Shown: positions 1 to 9,187 of the stretch, in pieces
How positions within the stretch are numbered: the first letter of the stretch is position 1
Layout of the letters: each line of letters starts with the position of its first letter
Origin: Chlorocebus sabaeus
Taxonomy: Eukaryota > Chordata > Mammalia > Primates > Cercopithecidae
Assembly: GCF_047675955.1 (NCBI RefSeq)
Contig: NC_132919.1
Span: forward strand, 71,749,316 to 71,813,315
Reading direction: 5' to 3'
Length of the DNA: 64,000 bases
Made by a program: the position numbers and the translations under genes
The notes under the pieces: generated by a model
What the model was told of the DNA's origin: nothing
Databases searched by the model: none
The model's input: the letters and a program-made list of their open reading frames with translations, nothing else

Positions 1-600
1 ATAATTCTTAATACCTTTTGTAGCAAGGAGTCCTGCATTTTCATTTTGCACTGGAACCCTTAACTTTTGTGGTAGGTCTTGCTTGGTACCATCGGGCCTA
101 ACCTAGTAGGCCTGGCACATCAGGGATGGCCCTCACCCTCATTCCTGATCCTTACCACACAGAGCCCCCAGCAGGTACAGAATGTTCTCTAACATGGAGC
201 TGAGGTTGCTGGAAGTCTCCTGCAGTCCCGCAGTCATTCAAATACCTCGTTCCTACCCCGGGTCCTCCCTCCCAGAACTGGCTCCTGTAGATCCAGAACT
301 CGATCAGCCTGGCAGAGAGATGGGAAGTGATGATCCCCCTGAAATTAGAGAGACAGGGAGCTTCCTGAAGGGAGGGGGACGCAGGTCTTTACGATCAGAA
401 TGGCCATTCCATCAGGGGCCAGGGCCCAGTCTCTCTTTCGGCCGGAAGAAGCCTCCTCAGGTGGGCTGAGATCTTCCAGGAGGAGGCCGATCACGCCCCA
501 TCCAGCCCATCTCTGGCCCTACCAACTTGTATCCCCCGCCCTCAACCATTTTAAGCCCAGTTTATCACCCTCCACCATCCACTCTCCTACCCGCTAGCCG
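1..600. other. Intergenic flank, no gene recognised
   Basis: No conserved exon, Alu or LTR is recognised here. Short open frames are present but have no coding signature. By human gene order this side faces GSDMA, which would be transcribed leftward beyond the window edge. Confidence 0.4.
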
Positions 601-629
601 GGCTTGGGCTTCCGGCGCAAGTCTGGTTC

Positions 630-960
630 TCAGCACTTGAGCCCCGTCACCCCGCCCCAGCCCCGCCTCCACCCTAGCCCGTCCTCCGCCCCGCCCTCAC
701 CGCACCAGCCACGCCTCCGCACTAGCCCCGCCCTCACTGCTCAAACCCCGCCTCTGCCCCGGCCCCGCCCTCACCGCCCCCACCCCGCCTCCGCACCAGC
801 CCCGCCTCCGCACCCGCCACCTCCTCAAAACTCCGGCCCCGCCCTCACCACCCAAAACCCGCCTCTGCCCCAGTCCCGCCCTCACTGCGTAAGCCTACCA
901 CATCAGCCCCGCCTCCCCAGCCACGCCCACACCGCCCCCGTCCCACCTTCCCCCCAGCGG
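630..960. repeat. GC-box-rich irregular tandem tract
   Basis: About 330 bases are built from imperfect repeats of CCCCGCC(C/T) separated by short CA- and CT-rich spacers such as CCCTCACCGC and CCTCCGCACC. Spacing is irregular, so this is either a degenerate minisatellite or an Sp/KLF-type promoter element cluster. CpG density is raised compared with the surrounding DNA. Six-frame translation gives proline-rich frames on one strand and glycine/arginine-rich frames on the other, as expected for low-complexity GC DNA and not evidence of coding. It lies about 7.4 kb beyond the LRRC3C stop, on the side facing GSDMA. Confidence 0.7.
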
Positions 961-1823
961 GTCGTTCTCTCTGAAGGCGATCTGCCTCCCGGGTCTGTCC
1001 CTTCCGCATCGCAGCTCGTCCTTCACCTCCACCTGCAGCGCCCGAAACCCCCTGTGCTCCTGTGGGGCCATCTTGGGCCCGGACGGAGCTGTGGGTTCAG
1101 GACAGTGGTGACTGGGACCCTACCCCTCTCCACCCTGTTCGACCTCACTTTACTCAGCGAGGCCCTCACTCCCAGGCACAAAGGTTTCTTTCTGGGGCGT
1201 GGCGCCCTGCTCCCCCGTGCAGACTCTCCTCGCCAGGAAAAGATGGTCAGAGCAGAGTCTTGTGGTGAGGGGGCGTCGGGGCTCAACGCCTTACAACGTT
1301 TTCCGATGGGCATTGAGGATCCTGTTTAGGGAAAAGGGACACACCCTGTCACCATGGATGACTGTCAGATGGAGAGCGAAATCATGCGGACGGAAAGCCC
1401 AAACGGAAGAGGTGTCCTGCGCCGCGGTGCAGCCCAGGGTGGGCCTAGCCTCAATCTACCTAGAACAGCATGGTGGAGGCTTGCGGGGAGGATGTACCGA
1501 AAAGGCCCAAGAAACCCGTGGCTGCCATCGCAGTCGGCACTACGTCCCGCCAGTGTCCAGGGGACCCCTCTGCACCCCACCCGCCATCACCCCCAAAGTC
1601 TTAACTTTGGGAAGGGGCTCTGGGCTTGGGCTGCTGACTTGACAGGTTTCTTTCCTTTGCTTAGGAAAGGGGTCTCTGTGTCCCTCTTACCTTCTAAGCC
1701 TTTGTCCACCCTTGGGGTGGGGAAGGGGAGAAGAGCCCTCTGCTTCTCTGACCTTCTGAGGGCATTTTCAGCTTCTTGTTCTTGGATGGGGGATGTCTGT
1801 GAAGGTCAGAAATGGGGCACTGT
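961..1823. other. Low-repeat GC-rich flank of the GC-box tract
   Basis: CpGs continue to about 1.5 kb. No recognisable domain, splice-flanked conserved exon or interspersed repeat is seen. Long overlapping open frames here follow the base composition. Together with the GC-box tract this could be a CpG-island-type promoter of an unannotated transcript. Confidence 0.35.
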
Positions 1824-1935
1824 GGCCGGGTGTGGTGGCTCACGCCTGTAATCCCAATACTTTGGGAGGCTGAGGCAGGCGGATCACATGAGGCGGAGTT
1901 TGAGACCAGCCTGGCCAACATGCTGAAACCGTCTC
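1824..1935 (+). mobile_element. Alu fragment (left arm)
   Basis: Starts with GGCCGGGTGTGGTGGCTCAC and keeps the left-monomer body to about CCGTCTCTC. The right arm and poly-A tail are missing. Confidence 0.9.
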
Positions 1936-2551
1936 TCCCTATCTCTCCATTATTTCATTACCCTGGAAGGGGAGTACATGTGTGTCCCAGAGGGACAGGG
2001 CCCTGTGGATTCTAGGCCTGGTTCTTTCCTTCCCTCCCTGTGTGACCTTGGATAACTTGCTGCCCCTCTTTGGGCCCTTTTGTAAAATAGAGATCCCTGC
2101 CAGCTTGAATAGTCTGTGCAGTTCTGGGTGGGTCCTGCTCCTCTGTGTCAGCCCCTAGCATCTGGCCTGGAATCCTCAACCTGCCTCCTCACCCCACTCT
2201 GCAAGCTCACCTCTTCCTCAGGTTTTCCAGATCATTCACGATGATGACTGAGGTTTTGGATGTTTGGTTTGGAGTTTTGACATTTGCCCTCAACAGTGAC
2301 AGAGGCATTCACCAGGACACCTGTGACTGCAGTCTTGGTGATCTTAAGTCTTTTCTTAGTTCTACAGGACAGACGTGCCCTGTGCTTGTTCCCACACACC
2401 CTCTGCCGGAAGCATTCCCTGATAAATTGACTTGGCCCCAAAAGTGAATGAGAATTGAGGACGGACCTTACACATTAGTATTAGTGTGGGGGCTTAAGTT
2501 TTGTTTGGTGTTCTAAAAGAGGAAGATGGCAATTGTCGTAAGTGTAGAAAC

Positions 2552-2556
2552 ATATA

Positions 2557-2587
<31 letters not shown>

Positions 2588-2600
2588 AAATTAATTAATT
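2552..2600. repeat. (AT)n and poly-T low-complexity tract
   Basis: About 20 bases of alternating TA are followed by a T run and a TTAATTAATT spacer, next to the antisense Alu tail. Confidence 0.9.
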
Positions 2601-2891
2601 TTTTTTTTTGGAGACGGAGTCTCACTCTGTCCCCCAGGCTGGAGTGCAACAGCGTGATCTCGGCTCACTGCAACCTCTGCCTCCCAGGTTCAAGTGAACC
2701 TCTGCTTCAGCCTCCTGAGTAGCTGGGGTTACAGGCGCCTGCCACCACATCCAGCTAATTTTTGTATTTTTAGTAGAAATAGGGTTTCGCCAGGTTGGCC
2801 AAGCTGGTCTAGAACTCCTGACCTCAGGTGATCCACCCACCTCGGCCTCCCAAAGTGCTGGGATTACAGTCATGAGCCACTGGGTCTGGCC
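2600..2891 (-). mobile_element. Alu, antisense
   Basis: Full-length dimer read on the minus strand: T-rich tail, GAGACGGAGTCTCACTCTGT, then the 5' end as GGGTCTGGCC. Confidence 0.93.
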
Positions 2892-3009
2892 AAAATGTGT
2901 ATTATGATTGGGGAAGATCAGCTGGATTCCAGGGGCCCGAGGCAGGCACATGTGTGTGTGCACACATGTGCATGTGTGGTGGTAGCGGGACATAAAAGCT
3001 GTGTTGGTG

Positions 3010-3088
3010 CCAGTGCACTCCAGCCTGGGAGAAAGAGTGAGACCCTGTCTCTAAATTAAAACAAAAAGAAAGAAAGGAAAAAAAAAGT
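3010..3088 (+). mobile_element. Alu 3'-end fragment
   Basis: Only the last part of a right arm (CACTCCAGCCTGGGAG...) and an A-rich tail with AAAG units remain. Confidence 0.8.
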
Positions 3089-3835
3089 TTGGGCTTTTAG
3101 GCTGGTTTGTTTTTCATGGCCCCAGGGGCAGATCTTCAACCAGTGGGAAGAAGGAACAAGGAAGTAGTTGAGGTTGAAGTAGCATTTTCCAATAGTCATT
3201 CTGCATTATTTACTTCAGTCCTGATAAGATGGAAATTCTTTCTCAAGTGCATCACCAGCTCCCTGCTTCTGAGAATGGACACTTCAAAATTTGACCTTCT
3301 CTGCAGGTAACTCAAAGTCAATGTGACTGATCTCGTGCATTTTGCCAATGCCCATAGGCCCCTTTGAGGCAGGGGGAGTCAGTTTTCCACACAGGGCTGT
3401 TTAAGAGACACTAAAATGCCCTACTACAATGCCTTTTGAGTTCTTAGACTTTTAATCATGTCCCTCCCTGCCGTTAGGCTGTACTTTCTCACTGCTGTTA
3501 TTCTGCCCCTCTGTAATATAATTTTTGCTACCTCAAAAATACTGTTTCTAACTTGTTATAAGCAGGAAGCCACAGTTCTGAAATTATTAGTACTCTCGTA
3601 AACTAAGAATAAATGAGTTCTGAGCGCGGGTTCCTGTGAGCCAAGTACATGACCCTTTGTCAGTGTTTGATTGAGATGTCCCCTTATGGGTTCACATGGC
3701 CCCTGTGCACAGCCCTGTCTTCCTGGATTGTCATCACTGATACACTAGCCTGTCAGGTCCCCAGGGTCAGGCACAACTTCCTGATATTTGTAGCTGCAGC
3801 GTCTGCCATGCGGTAGGAACTCAACAGATGGTGTT
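3089..3835. other. Unique intergenic stretch
   Basis: No gene or confidently named repeat. The end (3780-3835) has MIR-like wording but is too diverged to call. Confidence 0.3.
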
Positions 3836-3840
3836 TGTTT

Positions 3841-4116
3841 GTTTGTTTTGAGACAGAGTCTCATTCTGTCACCCAGGCTGGAATGTAGTGGCGTCGTCTT
3901 GGCTCACTGCAACCTCTGCCTCCTGGGTTCAAGCGATTCTCCTGCATCAGCCTCTTGAGTGGGTAGGATTACAGGCCCGTGCCACCACCCCCAGCTAATG
4001 TTTGTATTTTTAGTAGAGACGGGGTTTCACCATCTTGGCCAGGTTAGTCTCGAACTCCTGAGCTCAGGGCCCACCTTGAGTGCTGGGATTACAGGCTCTA
4101 GCCACTGCGCCCAACC
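3841..4116 (-). mobile_element. Alu, antisense
   Basis: Runs from GTTTGTTTTGAGACAGAGTC to CACTGCGCCCAACC on the plus strand. Slightly shortened in the right-arm segment. Confidence 0.92.
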
Positions 4117-4219
4117 AACAGATGCTTATCAAATGAAGGGGTGGGCTTGTGGTGGCATCCATTTGGCAGCTTGGGGGTCTTGTTCTACTTTCCCTTTGCC
4201 TTCCTGGTTTGGGGTGACT

Positions 4220-4601
4220 GTTCCTTGGAGATAAGAGAAGTTGATGATGGCAGATTCTCAGAGAGCTAAGGCGAAACCATTTCTAGCAGTTTGAACTCCC
4301 TTTAGTCCAATGGGGGAGACAGTCCCTCCCTTTGGAATAAGCTCCCCGGGATGCCTCTGGCTTCGATGCCTCTCACTCTGGAGGAGACCTCAGTCTTAGG
4401 GTTGCGCTCTCAAAGCCTCTGTTTGTGAGCCCAATTCAGGAAGGGGTGGGGCTTCACTCCCCCTCAGCTGGGGGCTCCCTCAGGGTACCCTTGGCTTTCT
4501 CTCCCTCTCCAGGCCTCCGCTCCGTAGGGCAGGAAGAAGGTGGTGGCGGAAGGGCTGTGTGGGCCTGTAATCGTCCATGGGGTTCACGTTGTGTGCTGCC
4601 T
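4220..4601. repeat. Segmental duplication copy 1 (about 382 bp)
   Basis: Closely matches 6963-7667 once the AluY inside the second copy is removed. The shared block starts at TTCCTTGGAG and ends at GTGCTGCCT. Its last roughly 35 bases are the edge of the solo LTR that starts at 4566. In this copy the block runs without a break into host sequence on the left and into the LTR on the right, so it is probably the source copy. Confidence 0.85.
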
Positions 4602-5239
4602 AGACAGAGCCAATTTATCAAGATGGGAATTGCAATAGAGAAAGAGTAATTCATGCAGAGCTGGCTGTGTGGAAGACCAGAGCTTTATTATTACTTAAAT
4701 TAGTCTCTCTGAGCATGTGGGGATCAGAGTTTTTAAGGACAACTTGGTGGGTGGGGGGAAGTCAGTGAGCCAGGAGTGCTGATTGGTCAGGGATGAAATC
4801 ATAGAGAGTCGAAGCTGTCCTCTTGCGCTCAATCAGTTCCTGAGTGGGGGCCCCAAGATCAGATGAGCCAGTTAATCGATCTGGGTGGGGCCAGCTGATC
4901 CATCAAGTGTAGGGTCTGCAAAATATCTCAAGCACTGATCTTAGGAGCAGTTTAGGGAGCCTCCGGTGGCATGGCTCCTAAAGCACAATTTCTAATCTTG
5001 TGGCTAATGTTAGTTCTACAAAGGCAATCTATTCTCCAGGCAAGAATGAGGTCTGCTTTGGGAAAGGGCTGTTACTATCTTGGTTTAACTATAAACTAAG
5101 TTTTCCCCAAAGTTAGTTCAGCCTATGCCTAATGAGCATAGGAATGAGCGGGGACAGTTTGGAGGTTAAAAGCAAGATGGAGTCAGTTAAGTTAAATCTC
5201 TTTCACTGTCTCAGTCATCATTTTGCAAAGGCAGTTTTA
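4566..5239 (-). mobile_element. Solo LTR, antisense, class I ERV type
   Basis: A 674-base block starts TGTAATCG on the plus strand and ends near GGCAGTTTTA. It is flanked by the 4-base direct repeat GGCC (4562-4565 and 5240-5243), as expected for a gammaretrovirus-like integration. On the minus strand it carries an AATAAAG polyadenylation-type signal near 4683 and LTR-like U3-R-U5 composition. The terminal inverted bases are slightly eroded (TTTTA instead of TTTCA). I recognise the sequence as a common human/primate LTR but am not certain of the family. No internal retroviral sequence adjoins it. Confidence 0.7.
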
Positions 5240-5243
5240 GGCC

Positions 5244-6241
5244 TCTCCCTCTCCTCCCATCACAGCCCACTGGCTCCCTGATGCTGCATGTGGTGACAAG
5301 CTGGGACCTGGGTCCAGGCCCCAGTGATTCTTGCCTCAGGCCTGGGCCGGCAGTAGGCTGGGCTGTCTTGGTTCCTGAGCCAGACTCCAGCATTTCCTGG
5401 TGGGAGAGTTTGGGACTGACATAGTGTGTCTCCCAGAAGAGTGTGCCTTTTCTCTCCCTCTGTCCCAGGCAGAAAGGCAGAAGCAGGTAACATCACTGAG
5501 GCTGTCCAGCTGCCTCACCAGGCTTCTGTGGTTTCTCAGAACCCAGGGTCTTATGATCCCTGGTCCATGGCAGAGGTGAGGATGGGAGTGAAGCCAGTTA
5601 CACCACCCTCTCCTGCCTGCCCAGTGGACAAGCACAAGCCCGACGTCAGGACGCTGAGGGAGCAGCCTGGGATTCTAGGGCAGTCGTTCCGGGCAGGAGC
5701 CTCTCTGAGTGTGTCGGCACAGCCCTGGCCAGTCTAGCAGATGGACTCCGGTGGCAGGGGCTGGGGAGCAGAAGGGGAGAGGGGAAGCTGGCCTCCAGCC
5801 CAGCAGAAGCACCCCCACCAAAGGGGTGGTGGAGGGCTGAAGATAAGCTCAGCACCCGTTCTCGTCACCAACAGGCCATAGGTGCCCAGGAAAACGAGCA
5901 ATCAGAGACCAGAGCATTGATAAAAGTGACTTTATTGAGTTGTCCAGGGATGTTCTGCGGTCTCCTCACTTCTCCCACCCAGCTCTCCAGTCACCTGTCC
6001 CCAGCTCAGTCGTAGAGACCACCTTTCCCCCACGAGAAGGAGCTCAGGAAACTCAGCAGTGTATAAAGGAGAAGACGGAGAGAGATTGGGACTCTCTGGA
6101 TAGGGACCCTGAGCCGGAGGAGGGGATCCCCAATAGAGGGCACAGGAACAGGAGGAACCTGGGGACAAGAGAAGCAAGAAGCCAGGGGAGGCTCTCAGTG
6201 GATGCTCTCAGTAGAGGCAGAGGGAGAAGAGAGGAGGAGCC
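5244..6241. other. Unique intergenic or possible LRRC3C 3' region
   Basis: No domain-bearing frame and no Alu. The sequence TTTATT at about 5932 reads AATAAAG on the minus strand and could be a 3'-end signal for a leftward transcript such as LRRC3C, 2.45 kb past its stop. Nothing else supports a transcript here. Confidence 0.3.
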
Positions 6242-6251
6242 CACAGTGTCC

Positions 6252-6547
6252 TTTTTTTTTTTTTTTGAGACGGAGTCTCGCTCTGTCGCCCAGGCTGGAG
6301 TGCAGTGGCGCGATCTCGGCTCACTGCAAGCTCCGCCTCCCGGGTTCACGCCATTCTCCTGCCTCAGTCTCCCAAGTAGCTTGGACTACAGGCACCCGCC
6401 ACCACGCCTGGCCAATTATTTGTATTTTTAGTAGAGACAGGGTTTCACCATGTTAGCTGGGATGGTCTCGATCTTCTGACCTCGTGATCTGCCTGCCTTG
6501 GCCTCCCAAAGTGCTGGGATTACAGGTGTGAACCACCACACCCGGCC
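6252..6547 (-). mobile_element. AluY-like element, antisense
   Basis: Full length, with the GCAAGCTCCGCCTCCCGGG signature of young Alus. Flanked by the direct repeat CACAGTGTC (6242-6250 and 6548-6556). Confidence 0.94.
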
Positions 6548-6767
6548 CACAGTGTCATTTTAAATCTGGCCACAGCCTGGCTTTTGACCTCCCCTCCAGT
6601 TTGGTCCCACCCACCCTTCCCTTGCACCTCTTTGCACCCTCTCTTCCAGCCCCAGGATGAGTCTTGCTGCTGCCCAGACATTCTGAGTTGTTTCACATCT
6701 TCCTTACCTTGTTCACACCTTTCATCTAGGGACCCTCTCTCCTCTCTTTTCTGTCCAAAACTCTCCC

Positions 6768-6962
6768 TTTTTTTTTTTTTTTTTTTTTTAGAGAAGGTCT
6801 TGATCTGTGGCCCAGGTTGGAGTGCAGTGGCATGATCTTGGCTCACTGCAGCCTCCACCTCCTGGGATCAAGTGATTCTCCTGCCTCAGCCTCATGAGTA
6901 GCTGGGGTTACAGATGCCTGCCACCACGCCCGGCTAATTTTTTGTATTTTTAGTAGAGACGG
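6768..6962 (-). mobile_element. Alu, antisense, interrupted at its 5' half
   Basis: Begins with a long T run and is normal to TAGTAGAGACGGG, where it stops abruptly at the start of the duplicated block. A short Alu-like remainder (GGTGATCCACCCACCT) reappears at 7669-7685, just past the duplicated block, so the block sits inside this Alu. Confidence 0.9.
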
Positions 6963-7667
6963 GTTCCTTGGAGGTGAGAGAGGTTGATGATGTCAGATTC
7001 TTAGAGAGCTAAGGCGAAATCATTTCTAGCAGTTTGAACTCCCTTTAGTCCAATGGGGGAAGCAGTCCCTCTCTTTGGAATAAGCTCCCTGGGATGCCTC
7101 TGGCTTTGATGCCCCTCACTCTGTAGGAGACCTCAGTCTTTTTTTTTTTTTTTTTTTTTTTTTTTTGAGACAGAGTCTCGCTCTGTCGCCCAGGCTGGAG
7201 TGCAGTGGCCGGATCTCAGCTCACTGCAAGCTCCGCCTCCCAGGTTCACGCCATTCTCCTGCCTCAGCCTCCCGAGTAGCTGGGACTACAGGCGCCCGCC
7301 ACCTCGCCCGGCTGGTTTTTTGTATTTTTTAGTAGAGACGGGGTTTCACCGTGTTATCCAGGATGGTCTCGATCTCCTGACCTCGTGATCCACCCGTCTT
7401 GGCCTCCCAAAGTGCTGGGATTACAGGCGTGAGCCACCGCGCCCGGCCTGAGACCTCAGTATTAGGATTGCGCTTTTGAAGCCTCTGTTTGTGAGTCCAG
7501 TTCAGGAAGGGGTGGGGCTTCACTCCCCCTCAGCTGGGGGCTCCCTCAGGGTACCCTTGGCTTTCTCTCCCTCTCCAGGCCTCCGCTCCGTAGGGCAGGA
7601 AGAAGGTGGTGGCGGAAGGGCTGTGTAGGCCTGTAATGATCTGAGGGGTTCATGTTGCATGCTGCCT
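6963..7667. repeat. Segmental duplication copy 2, carrying an AluY
   Basis: Second copy of 4220-4601, in the same orientation and about 2.7 kb away. The left junction is inside an antisense Alu (after GAGACGGG) and the right junction leads back to Alu-like sequence. It includes the first roughly 35 bases of the 4566-5239 LTR, so the copy was made after that LTR integrated. An AluY later inserted into it at 7138-7448. Confidence 0.85.
7138..7448 (-). mobile_element. AluY of Old World monkey type, antisense
   Basis: Nearly undiverged, full length, with a long T tail. Read on the plus strand it has GGCCGGATCTCAGCTCACTG, CACCTCGCCCGGCTGG and ATCCACCCGTCTTGGCC, a combination I associate with cercopithecid AluY subfamilies. 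Flanked by the perfect direct repeat GAGACCTCAGT (7127-7137 and 7450-7460). Confidence 0.93.
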
Positions 7668-7696
7668 TGGGTGATCCACCCACCTGAGTCAGTTCA

Positions 7697-8000
7697 GGCC
7701 GGGCGCGGTGTCTCACGCCTGTAATCCCAGCACTTTGGGAGGCCAAGGCGGGCAGATCACGAGGTCAAGAGATCGAGACCATCCTGGCCAACATGGTGAA
7801 ACCTCAACTCTACTAAAAAGTACAAAAATTAGCTGGGTGTGGTGGCGCACGCCTGTAGTCCCAGCTACTGGGGAGGCTGAGGCGGAGAATCACTTGAACC
7901 TGGGAGGCAGAGGTTGCAGTGAGCCGAGATCCTACCACTGCATTCCAGTCTGGCGACACAGCAAGACTCCATCTCAAAGAAAAAAAGAAAGAGAAAAAAA
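7697..8000 (+). mobile_element. Alu, sense
   Basis: Full-length dimer starting GGCCGGGCGCGGTG and ending in an AAAG-rich tail. Flanked by GA(G/A)TCAGTTCA direct repeats at 7686-7696 and 8001-8011. Confidence 0.94.
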
Positions 8001-8206
8001 GAATCAGTTCAAACATCCTACAGCGAAGCCTTTGAAATTGCCCGGGGCCAGGTGCAGGCTCCCTCCTCAACCTGCCCCCCACAGCCCCTCCTCTCTTGCT
8101 CCCACCCCACCTGCTGGCATTCTCTGTTCTGGGGAGTCTAGCACAATCCAGGCACAGAGTAGGCACAAAAAAACTCCAGGCACCAAAGATGGTGTTGGTT
8201 AAGATG

Positions 8207-8236
8207 ACACAGAGAGAGAGAGAGAGAGAGAGAGCG
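8207..8236. repeat. (GA)n microsatellite
   Basis: About 14 GA units in a row, 150 bases downstream of the LRRC3C stop codon. Confidence 0.95.
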
Positions 8237-8383
8237 CCAGCGCAGGTATTTAGGGGGAATAAAGGAGGGAGGGGTGGGATGGGCTTGGGGGCAGGGGTGA
8301 AGCTGCACAGGAGGCAGAGGGGGCCAGAGGAGAGGGCACAGGGGTAGGAGTGTGGGGTGTGGCTGGAGGAGCATCCTGGGTCA

Positions 8384-9154
8384 TCAGACCACTGTGCTGA
8401 GGATGGAGGAATCCTCAGAACGCACGGGCAGCACTGGGGCCTGCTTGAGGGAGCGCCGGGTCTCATCTCGGTTCTGCCACACATAACGCACCAGATAAGC
8501 CACCACGAGTGTCAGCCAGCCCCCCATGGTGACCAGCAGGGTCACATCGGTGCTCCTCCGGGCCCCGCCCCGCCCTGCCTGACACAGCTCTTCCTCCCCT
8601 GCCAGCAGCAGGAACTCCTGCCCCACGAGGTCCGGTCGGGCTCCTGGGCCACACACGATGCCTGTCCCAGTGCCTGGCGCCAGCCTCACCTGCCGGAGCA
8701 CTTCCTGGAGGGCGCAGTCGCAGTGCCATGGGTTGGCGGATAGGTTCACTTGGATCTGTAGTCCCACAAAGGCCTCCACGGGCACCGAGGCCAGCTGGTT
8801 GGCAGAGAGGTCGAGGTGGCGCAGCGTGCCCTCCAGGCCCTGGAAAGCCGCCCCTGAGAGGTGGGCAAGGGCATTATGGGACAGATCCAGCTCCTCCAGG
8901 ACAGGCAGGTTCTGGAAGGCACCAGCAGGCACAGATGCCAGCTGGTTGGCATCGAGGTAGAGCTTGCGGGTGTTGTTGGGGATGCCAGAGGGCACAGACC
9001 TCAGACCTGCCTGGCTGCAGCGGAACGTCTGTTCACCTGCTTCCTTTGCCACATAGCAGCCCCGGGGAGGCACCAGGGGGCTGGGCACAGTACCCCCTGT
9101 GCCTATCATCAGCAGGAGGGACAGGAGGTGACCTGCTGTTGGGAGCATGGCCAT
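8384..9154 (-). CDS. LRRC3C: Leucine-rich repeat-containing protein 3C, main coding exon
   Basis: The 256-residue frame has the LRRC3-family layout of a small single-pass type I membrane protein. Hydrophobic signal sequence at about residues 1-25; cysteine-flanked LRRNT (Cys33, Cys46); about three leucine-rich repeats between 64 and 135 (motifs LYLDANQLASVPAGAF, LDLSHNALAHL, LDLSANQLASVP); LRRCT with Cys145, Cys147, Cys168 and Cys191; one membrane segment at about 203-224; and a short basic cytoplasmic tail ending SSILSTVV. The frame is uninterrupted. Start: the second ATG of ATTTATGGCCATG. The reading frame stays open upstream to a splice acceptor at 9186-9187, so a few residues may come from an upstream exon; the human protein is, as I recall, slightly longer (about 275 residues). 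Ligand and exact function are not known from sequence. ORMDL3 lies 16 kb to the right on the opposite strand, as in human. Confidence 0.9.
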   Translation of the reverse strand: MAMLPTAGHLLSLLLMIGTGGTVPSPLVPPRGCYVAKEAGEQTFRCSQAGLRSVPSGIPNNTRKLYLDANQLASVPAGAFQNLPVLEELDLSHNALAHLSGAAFQGLEGTLRHLDLSANQLASVPVEAFVGLQIQVNLSANPWHCDCALQEVLRQVRLAPGTGTGIVCGPGARPDLVGQEFLLLAGEEELCQAGRGGARRSTDVTLLVTMGGWLTLVVAYLVRYVWQNRDETRRSLKQAPVLPVRSEDSSILSTVV

Positions 9155-9187
9155 AAATTGGCATAGTCCTGGAGTGGAGTAGGATCT
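9155..9187 (-). other. LRRC3C: LRRC3C exon 5' edge and splice acceptor
   Basis: On the minus strand a pyrimidine-rich run ends in CTTCTTCCCCAG, with AG at 9187-9186. The exon then starts at 9185 and has 31 bases before the chosen ATG, all open in the LRRC3C frame. An out-of-frame ATG (ATGCCAATTTATGG) lies 12 bases upstream of the chosen start. Confidence 0.6.

Noticed and set aside
604..1329. 241-residue proline-rich open frame
   Set aside because: Follows from the GC-box repeat; the opposite strand is open too, and there is no domain, splice context or codon bias.
7813..8484. 223-residue minus-strand frame
   Set aside because: Most of it is Alu antisense plus LRRC3C 3' flank; no family match beyond Alu-type peptide.
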